Notes under the pieces: model-generated
Told to the model about the DNA's origin: nothing
Databases searched by the model: none
The model's input: the letters and a program-made list of their open reading frames with translations, nothing else
Position numbers and translations under genes: made by a program
NCBI GenBank assembly: GCA_934490165.1
Contig: CAKSTB010000013.1
Span: 25,268 to 89,267, forward strand
From: an uncultured Ruminiclostridium sp.
Lineage (GTDB): Bacteria > Bacillota > Clostridia > Oscillospirales > Ruminococcaceae
DNA: 64,000 nucleotides
Direction: 5' to 3'
In this document: positions 58,382 through 64,000 of the stretch, one piece after another
Layout of the letters: each line of letters opens with the position of its first letter
How positions within the stretch are numbered: position 1 is the first letter of the stretch

Positions 58382-59376
58382 AATTCTTTCTTGACTTTAT
58401 CAGAAGCCGCATAGTAACGCTTATCTGCGTTATTACTGCGGCTGTAATTTTCACGGTGGTATTATTGCTTTACGATCTGCCCTCAGATCCTGTGCTGTAT
58501 GCCCTGTTGTTGTCGCTTGCCGCTCTTGCAGTAATAGGCACTTTATCCTACCTCAGAGCGTACAAAAAGCATAAAACGCTCTGCCGCCTTGCAAAAGAGA
58601 TCACTATAACAGCGGACAATCTCCCTGCGGCAAAATCTCCCGATGACAAGGACTACACCGCGCTTATAAAGACGCTGTACGATTATTCAGCGACACTCAG
58701 GGAAAGCTCCGCAGAAAAGCTCAGAGCAACAAAAGAATACTACACCATGTGGGTGCACCAGATAAAAACGCCGATCTCCGCAATGCGCCTTATCCTCCAG
58801 TCCGAGGACAGCGAAAGCAACCGCAGGCTGTCGGACGAGCTTATGAAGATAGAGCAATATGTCGATATGGCACTGTGCTATGTAAGACTTGAGAGCGCCG
58901 ACAACGACCTTGTACTAAAGCATTACAGCCTTGACGATATAGTAAAAAAGTCGGTGCGCAGGTTCTCCTCGCAGTTTATCGGAAAGAAGCTCAGCCTTGA
59001 TTATAAAGAGCTTGATACCGATGTCCTCACCGATGAAAAATGGTTGTCATTCATAATAGGACAACTGCTGTCAAATGCGATAAAATACACCGATAAGGGT
59101 TCGGTATCAATTTATATGAAGCCCGGTACGGATAGAAAAATACTCTGTATCGCCGATACCGGTATGGGCATTGACCCTGCCGACCTGCCGAGAATTTTCG
59201 ACAATGGCTACACCGGGCTTAACGGCAGATATGATATGAAAGCAAGCGGGATAGGCTTGTACCTTTGCCGCATTACGGCGGATATGCTTGGCATTACAAT
59301 AACAGCTCAGTCCGAGCTTGGAAAAGGCTCTGTATTTATGCTTGACCTTACGGAAAGCAAAATAAAGCACGAATAA
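58378..59376 (+). CDS. bceS: Sensor histidine kinase, BceS-like intramembrane-sensing type
   Basis: 332 residues. Two closely spaced membrane segments (about residues 10-32 and 38-58) with almost no outer loop, the hallmark of intramembrane-sensing kinases that get their signal from a BceAB transporter. The H-box is MWVHQIKTPISAMRL (about residue 123; His in VHQIKTP), N-box LLSNAIKYTDKGS, G-boxes ADTGMGI and GIGLYLCR. The start overlaps the bceR stop (ATGA). It would phosphorylate the response regulator above on contact with the transporter complex. Confidence 0.92.
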   Translation: MKFFLDFIRSRIVTLICVITAAVIFTVVLLLYDLPSDPVLYALLLSLAALAVIGTLSYLRAYKKHKTLCRLAKEITITADNLPAAKSPDDKDYTALIKTLYDYSATLRESSAEKLRATKEYYTMWVHQIKTPISAMRLILQSEDSESNRRLSDELMKIEQYVDMALCYVRLESADNDLVLKHYSLDDIVKKSVRRFSSQFIGKKLSLDYKELDTDVLTDEKWLSFIIGQLLSNAIKYTDKGSVSIYMKPGTDRKILCIADTGMGIDPADLPRIFDNGYTGLNGRYDMKASGIGLYLCRITADMLGITITAQSELGKGSVFMLDLTESKIKHE

Positions 59377-59385
59377 TTTGCAATA

Positions 59386-59427
59386 TTACAAAAATGTAAG
59401 ACGGATATCCCGATTGTAAGACGGATA
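59386..59427 (+). promoter_or_regulatory. BceR-type box and direct repeat upstream of bceA
   Basis: TTACA-N4-TGTAA at 59386-59399 matches the inverted-repeat consensus TNACA-N4-TGTAA of BceR-like regulators. The right half begins a direct repeat TGTAAGACGGATA (59395-59407) that occurs again at 59415-59427, 20 bp away, so two sites lie on one helix face. Confidence 0.8.
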
Positions 59428-59429
59428 AA

Positions 59430-59458
59430 TGGCGCACTTCCGTTATTTCAGCTATAAT
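59430..59458 (+). promoter_or_regulatory. bceAB promoter with weak -35
   Basis: TATAAT at 59453-59458; the expected -35 position (59430-59435) reads TGGCGC, no match. Combined with the activator boxes just upstream this points to activation by the response regulator. Confidence 0.75.
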
Positions 59459-59485
59459 ATTGTCATAGCTTAAAGGAGGTACAAT

Positions 59486-60247
59486 ATGAATTTACTTGAA
59501 GTAACGGGACTTAAAAAGGTCTACACACAGCGGCTCGGTGCAAAGCCCAATGTTGCACTGCGCAACGTCAATTTCTCTGCCGCAAAGGGCGAATATATCG
59601 CCATTATGGGCGAAAGCGGCTCGGGCAAGACAACACTGCTGAATATACTCGCGGCGCTCGATAAGCCTACCGCAGGCGTTGTAACGCTCTCAGGCACCGA
59701 TATAACGAAGATCAGGGACGCAAATGCGGCACTGTTCAGACGCGAGCATCTCGGATTTGTATTTCAGGATTTCAATCTGCTCGACACATTTTCAGTCCGC
59801 GACAATATATTTTTGCCGCTTGTGCTTATGGGCAAGGAATACGATGAGATGAACGCAAGACTGCTACCCATAGCCGCAAAGCTCGGCATAAGCGACCTGC
59901 TCGACAGATACCCCTACGAAATATCGGGCGGTCAGAAGCAACGTACCGCAGTTGCCCGCGCACTGATAACAAACCCCGATATACTGCTTGCGGACGAGCC
60001 CACAGGCGCGCTTGACTCAAAGGCATCGGACGAGCTTCTCCGTCTGTTCGGCGACATCAACCGTGACGGTCAGACAATACTTATGGTAACCCATTCGGTT
60101 AAGGCGGCAAGCAGCGCCTCACGCGTACTTTTCATAAAGGACGGCGAGGTGTACCACCAGATATATAAAGGCATTTCCACCACGGAAGAATTCTACGGCA
60201 AGATAAACGACACTCTCACAGTGCTTATGTCAGGCGGTGACCGCTGA
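59486..60247 (+). CDS. bceA: ABC transporter ATPase, BceA-like
   Basis: 253 residues. Walker A GESGSGKTT (about residue 43), Q-loop VFQDFNLLDTFSV, signature ISGGQKQRTAVARAL, Walker B ILLADEPTGALDSK, switch His in VTHSVKAASSASRVLFIKDGEV. These motifs place it in the MacB/LolD-like subfamily that pairs with FtsX-type permeases. AAAGGAGG precedes the ATG. Its TGA shares one base with the ATG of the permease, so they are coupled. Confidence 0.93.
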   Translation: MNLLEVTGLKKVYTQRLGAKPNVALRNVNFSAAKGEYIAIMGESGSGKTTLLNILAALDKPTAGVVTLSGTDITKIRDANAALFRREHLGFVFQDFNLLDTFSVRDNIFLPLVLMGKEYDEMNARLLPIAAKLGISDLLDRYPYEISGGQKQRTAVARALITNPDILLADEPTGALDSKASDELLRLFGDINRDGQTILMVTHSVKAASSASRVLFIKDGEVYHQIYKGISTTEEFYGKINDTLTVLMSGGDR

Positions 60248-62256
60248 TGAAAACACTGTTCTACCCCAGACTTGCGGCAAACGGCATAAAGAAAAACAAG
60301 CGCCTTTACCTACCGTATATCCTTACCTGTGTCGCTATGGTAATGATGATGTACATTACGACCTATCTTGCCCGGAGCGAAAGCATAGCAAATACAAACC
60401 GCGGCGTTTACGCCCAGTGGTGTCTTTGGCTCGGAATAATCGTAATGACGATATTCTCGACCGTATTCCTTTTCTACAGCTATTCCGTGCTTATAAAAAA
60501 CCGCGGTAAAGAGTTCGGAATGTACAATATCCTCGGCATGAACAAGCGCAATATTGCACGCATACTCACTCTCGAAAGCATTTTCACACTGCTTATATCA
60601 CTTCTCGGCGGGCTGACAGTAGGCATACTCCTGTCACGCCTTGCAGAGCTTTGTATGTTCAGACTTCTCGGCATTGAGCCTGTCGGCGGACTTATAGTTG
60701 ACCCTGCCGCAATAGCAATAACCGCCGCCGTTTTTGCGGGAATATTTCTTCTGCTTCTGCTCTACTCTTTTGTCCGCATAGGCAGGCTCAGCGCAATAAA
60801 GTTATTGCACAGCGAAAAGGAGGGTGAAAAGCCGCCCCGCGCAAACATCGTGTTTGCAATAATCGGCGCGGTACTGCTCGCACTTGCCTACTATATAGCC
60901 GTTACCACGCAGTCCGGTCTTGGAGTTATCACGATGTTCTTCATAGCAGTACTGCTTGTAATTATCGGAACATATATGCTGTTTGTCAGCGGTTCTGTCG
61001 CACTTTGTCGACTGCTTATGAAAAGCAAAAAGTACTACTACAAAGCAAACCACTTTGTATCCGTATCGGGTATGACATACCGTATGAAAAGAAACGGTGC
61101 GGGACTGGCATCTATCTGCATACTGTCAACTATGGTACTTGTTATGCTTTCGTCCACCATCAGCCTATTTTCGGGCATTCAGACAAGCACGCTTGTACGC
61201 AGTCGCGACATCTCTGTGATACTTAAATACGACAGCTATAGCGAAAGTGTAAACCACACCCTGTCGGACTATTGCGACACAGCATTTAATACGGCAAAAG
61301 CCGGGAATTACAACCCCGTAAACGCCATGTCTTATGATTATCTCGAACTAGGCGGTTATTATTCCGATAATACGATACACTTAACACCTGCGGCTGAAAA
61401 GAGCGATAACAATTCTTCGGATATCAGGGATTTCTACTTCATCACCCTTTCCGACTACAATAAAACTGCCGATATGAACGAAACCCTGTCAGATGGCGAA
61501 ATACTGATAGCTTCTTCTGACAAAACAGGCGGTGAAATATCAATAAACGATAAAAAATACAAAGCGAAAAACGTCCCCATGCCGAAAAGCATTACCTACG
61601 GCGAAACGATCTACAGCGTATTTTTCGTAATTCTCCCCGACAGTGACGCGCTCTACGATATGTTCTTGCTGAATAAACAGATCTACGGCGAAAACGCATC
61701 GTGGCTCAACCGTTACTACGGCTTTGACGTTGACGGAAGCGCCGCAGACGAACAAGCTCTGTGCGAGGATATTTCAAACACGCTTGCGGTAAAATGCAGG
61801 TACTCCGAGAACATTCTCCCCTCAGCCGAGGGCAGAAGCGAAAACCTTGATTTTCTCATTGCCACCTACGGCGGACTGCTCTTTTTAGGCATATTCTTAG
61901 GGCTTGTGTTCATTTTCGCCACCGTGCTTATTATCTACTATAAGCAGGTATCGGAGGGGTACGAGGACAGAGAACGCTTCGCGACAATGAGAAGTGTGGG
62001 TATGACCGAAAAAGAGATAAAAAAGAGCATCAACTCGCAGGTTCTCACCGTATTCTTTGCTCCGCTAATTGCCGCGGGAATACACCTTACCTTTGCTTTC
62101 CCGATAATACTGAAAGCCGTTAAAATGCTTGGCTTTGCAGACAGTACGCTGTTATTTGTTGCTAATCTTATCTGCTTTGCGGTGTTCGCCCTGTTCTACA
62201 TCTTCGCATACAAAATAACATCGGGGATTTATCTTAAGATCATCGAAAGGAAATAA
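60247..62256 (+). CDS. bceB: FtsX-type ABC permease, BceB-like
   Basis: 669 residues with about 10 membrane segments. The first six cluster in residues ~20-290 (with KNRGKEFGMYNILGMNKRNI as the FtsX-domain coupling loop), then a ~200-residue extracytoplasmic domain (about 315-530) and four more at the end with a second loop ERFATMRSVGMTEKEIKKSI. That layout is exactly BceB/VraG, which shields lipid II cycle intermediates from peptide antibiotics and signals to the kinase. The overlap with bceA and terminator after it close the operon. Confidence 0.92.
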   Translation: MKTLFYPRLAANGIKKNKRLYLPYILTCVAMVMMMYITTYLARSESIANTNRGVYAQWCLWLGIIVMTIFSTVFLFYSYSVLIKNRGKEFGMYNILGMNKRNIARILTLESIFTLLISLLGGLTVGILLSRLAELCMFRLLGIEPVGGLIVDPAAIAITAAVFAGIFLLLLLYSFVRIGRLSAIKLLHSEKEGEKPPRANIVFAIIGAVLLALAYYIAVTTQSGLGVITMFFIAVLLVIIGTYMLFVSGSVALCRLLMKSKKYYYKANHFVSVSGMTYRMKRNGAGLASICILSTMVLVMLSSTISLFSGIQTSTLVRSRDISVILKYDSYSESVNHTLSDYCDTAFNTAKAGNYNPVNAMSYDYLELGGYYSDNTIHLTPAAEKSDNNSSDIRDFYFITLSDYNKTADMNETLSDGEILIASSDKTGGEISINDKKYKAKNVPMPKSITYGETIYSVFFVILPDSDALYDMFLLNKQIYGENASWLNRYYGFDVDGSAADEQALCEDISNTLAVKCRYSENILPSAEGRSENLDFLIATYGGLLFLGIFLGLVFIFATVLIIYYKQVSEGYEDRERFATMRSVGMTEKEIKKSINSQVLTVFFAPLIAAGIHLTFAFPIILKAVKMLGFADSTLLFVANLICFAVFALFYIFAYKITSGIYLKIIERK

Positions 62257-62268
62257 GCTATATATGCT

Positions 62269-62296
62269 GAAAGGGGCTGTGTCACAGCCCCTTTCT
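62269..62296 (+). terminator. Terminator of bceAB
   Basis: AAAGGGGCTGTG and CACAGCCCCTTT around T, followed by CTTAC. Confidence 0.85.
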
Positions 62297-62350
62297 TACA
62301 TAACAAGAGAATAAACCGCCGAAAAATAATGCAGATGTGTAAGAACTTCT

Positions 62351-62465
62351 TTTTAAACTTAGGCAACAAATTACTCAACTTTCAAATGAAAACTTGACAT
62401 CAACAAGCACAAGTGGTATAATTCATTTTAAAGTTGGGTAACAATATAACTAACTTTAAAATGAA
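62351..62465 (+). promoter_or_regulatory. Promoter flanked by two copies of a 40-bp operator-like repeat
   Basis: Promoter: TTGACA 62394-62399, 17-bp spacer, TATAAT 62417-62422. Repeat copy 1 (62351-62390) lies directly before the -35; copy 2 (62425-62465) directly after the -10. They share the pattern TTTAAAnTTnGGnAACAA ... AACTTTnAAATGAA. Copy 2 also holds a perfect inverted repeat, ATTTTAAAGTT and AACTTTAAAAT. The second copy abuts the ribosome binding site of the ATPase gene. Confidence 0.8.
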
Positions 62466-62477
62466 CGGCGGTGCATT

Positions 62478-63767
62478 ATGGAACAGATCATCAGAAGAGA
62501 CAGTTATCTTAACAGGCTGATCGAAAAAAAAGAAAACGGTCTGATCAAGGTTATTACCGGTATCAGAAGGTGCGGCAAGAGCTACCTGCTCTTTAATTTG
62601 TTTTATGATTATTTAGCAGAAAGCGGTGTGAAGGAGGAGCAGATCATTACGATTGCTCTTGACGACGATGCCTTTGTACAGTATCGTGATCCCGATGAGC
62701 TATCCAAATATCTCAGATCAAAGATAGTCAACAAGGAACAGTACTACGTCCTTATTGACGAAGTTCAGTATGCTATTTCCAAGGAAGAACTTAAAAATCC
62801 GGAAGATATCCGTCTGTATAATGTTTTGAACGGTCTTATGCGTCTTCGCAATGTTGATATCTATGTTACCGGAAGCAATTCTAAAATGCTTACCAAGGAT
62901 GTACTGACTGCGTTCCGCGGCAGAGGTGACGAGCTCAAGGTTTTCCCGATCTCATTCAAGGAGTATTACAATTTTGCAGGCGGTGATAAATCGGATGCCT
63001 ATGAAGAATACGCTTTGTACGGCGGTATGCCGCTTGTTATCTCTAAAAAGAGTGACGTTGAAAAAATGAGTTACCTGCGCGGCTTATTTACCGAGGTATA
63101 TTTCAAAGATATTGTTGAGCGATATGATATTGCACTCCCTGATGTGCTTGAAGAATTGACCGATGATTTGTGTTCATCGATCGGCTCGCTTACTAATGCC
63201 AGCAAGATAGCAAACACTTTACAAAGCGTTAAAGGTATCAGGGTGTCGAGTGCCACCGTTTCAAGCTATCTGAACTATCTGACAGAATCTTTCCTTTTCA
63301 GCAATGCAAAGCGATACGATGTAAAGGGCAAAAGGTATTTTGAATATCCGTCAAAGTATTATTGCACCGATGTGGGACTTCGGAATGCAAGACTGAATTT
63401 CAGACAGCAGGAAGAAACTCATATTATGGAGAATATCATTTATAATGAGCTTCTGTGCCGCGGGTATTCTGTTGACGTGGGTGTTGTTGATATCGTGGAA
63501 AGAAATGATAATAAACAATCCAAAAAACAGTGTGAGATCGATTTCGTTGTAAATGTCGGTTCAAAGAAGTACTATATTCAGTCTGCGCTGAATGTCGGCG
63601 ATCCGACCAAAATGGATACCGAGCTAAGACCTCTTAAGAATACCCATGATTTTTTCAAGAAGATCATTGTCAGTAAAACTTCTCAAAAGCCCTGGATCGA
63701 TGATGACGGAATATTGCACCTGGGCTTATATGAGTTTCTCTTAAATGAAAACGCATTAGATATGTAA
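62478..63767 (+). CDS. AAA_14/DUF4143-family ATPase
   Basis: 429 residues. N-terminal P-loop with KVITGIRRCGKSYLLFNLFYDYL (Walker A, about residue 25-35) and the acidic ILIDEVQYA (Walker B, about residue 90), then the AAA_14 sensor region VYVTGSNSKML. The C-terminal DUF4143 domain (about residues 195-340) is recognisable from LRGLFTEVYFKDIVERYDI and LNYLTESFLFSNAKRYDVKGKRYFEYPSKYYCTDVGLRNARL. Such ATPases are common as accessory genes, widely suspected of DNA or nucleotide-linked roles, but no function is established. The promoter lies within a pair of repeats that suggests tight autoregulation. Confidence 0.9.
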   Translation: MEQIIRRDSYLNRLIEKKENGLIKVITGIRRCGKSYLLFNLFYDYLAESGVKEEQIITIALDDDAFVQYRDPDELSKYLRSKIVNKEQYYVLIDEVQYAISKEELKNPEDIRLYNVLNGLMRLRNVDIYVTGSNSKMLTKDVLTAFRGRGDELKVFPISFKEYYNFAGGDKSDAYEEYALYGGMPLVISKKSDVEKMSYLRGLFTEVYFKDIVERYDIALPDVLEELTDDLCSSIGSLTNASKIANTLQSVKGIRVSSATVSSYLNYLTESFLFSNAKRYDVKGKRYFEYPSKYYCTDVGLRNARLNFRQQEETHIMENIIYNELLCRGYSVDVGVVDIVERNDNKQSKKQCEIDFVVNVGSKKYYIQSALNVGDPTKMDTELRPLKNTHDFFKKIIVSKTSQKPWIDDDGILHLGLYEFLLNENALDM

Positions 63768-63781
63768 CCGTGTTCCAGCAA

Positions 63782-63822
63782 TGAGGGGCTGTGACGAAAT
63801 GCAAAATTTCATCACAGCTTCT
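63782..63822 (+). terminator. Terminator of the ATPase gene
   Basis: GGGGCTGTGACGAAAT with ATTTCATCACAGCTTCTC, mostly paired, around GCAAA; TTCTCTGTTT follows. Confidence 0.75.
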
Positions 63823-63903
63823 CTGTTTATCAAAGCTTGATTGAAATTGCAGTGCAACATATTGTAAAAAACCAGAGCAATAAATATACAGCCAACAACT
63901 CTG

Positions 63904-63998
63904 AAAACAGTTCCGATATTGACAAGGTGTTAATAATTTCGTGAGTGTATCGGTGCAACTGCGCTAACATTAACCCTTCAAAAAAACGCTACTAACCT
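63904..63998 (+). repeat. Dispersed 94-bp repeat, copy B
   Basis: Second copy of the 36546-36639 element. The window ends within or just after it, so a larger mobile element could extend beyond. Confidence 0.9.
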
Positions 63999-64000
63999 AA

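Overview
The window looks like a chromosomal segment of a low-to-mid GC, Gram-positive anaerobe of the class Clostridia, probably Ruminococcaceae/Oscillospiraceae-like (inference). Grounds: strong AGGAGG-type ribosome binding sites, TTGACA-N17-TATAAT promoters, a CIRCE-controlled hsp20, two minimal Fe-S assembly systems (nifS-nifU and sufC-sufB), a split B12-dependent methionine synthase, a PucR/CdaR-type regulator, a BceRS-BceAB module and many small GNAT enzymes. No ribosomal RNA, prophage or CRISPR array was seen; there is one tRNA gene.

Layout. 1-4.2 kb: the 3' part of an EAL-domain gene fused to a glycine-rich repeat domain, hsp20, then nifS-nifU. 4.2-10.2 kb (minus): murA, walJ-like MBL hydrolase, EpsG-like membrane protein with an ILEI/FAM3-like tail, trmB, a small membrane protein and a GNAT. 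10.5-13.3 kb: a degenerate HMGL-like protein (minus) and minimal sufC-sufB (plus). 13.3-16.9 kb: a MetE-like methyltransferase with a LysR regulator and a perfect MET-box palindrome, a TetR regulator, and the wreck of a YhgE/Pip gene. 17-25.5 kb: sugar-binding lipoprotein with a zinc-ribbon insert, DUF3343 plus class V aminotransferase, GDSL hydrolase, two paralogous single-pass membrane proteins, YoaK-like and zinc-ribbon membrane proteins. 25.7-30.9 kb: glmS, FkbM methyltransferase, lipoprotein-like gene, class Ic aspartate aminotransferase.

30.9-41.5 kb is the accessory stretch: tRNA-Arg(CCG) whose 3' end and terminator are duplicated, a 218-bp direct repeat that carries a promoter and the first 22 codons of two different genes, a NUDIX enzyme, SulP transporter, several acetyltransferases, a nonsense-interrupted gene, an IS3 transposase remnant beside a dispersed 94-bp repeat, an arginase-like enzyme, AraC/GyrI regulator and ATC hydrolase.

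41.5-49.4 kb (minus) is core: ftsE-ftsX-envC-like-ctpA (cell-wall hydrolysis at division), greA-lysS, a three-unit tandem repeat and a CdaR-like regulator. 49.6-56.0 kb: a structured leader, then metG-metF-MetH activation domain-metH, a methionine/one-carbon operon. 56.0-62.3 kb: a zeta-like toxin kinase with an overlapping 59-residue partner and a palindrome over its promoter, then hydrolase-bceR-bceS-bceA-bceB with a BceR-type box. 62.3-64 kb: a DUF4143-type ATPase whose promoter lies between two copies of a 40-bp repeat, then the second copy of the dispersed repeat.

The best leads are the promoter-plus-N-terminus duplication next to the tRNA, the zeta-like two-gene locus with its operator, the duplicated operators of the 62.5 kb ATPase, the exact MET-box, the S41 peptidase with Cys in place of Ser, and the zinc ribbon inside an exported binding protein.
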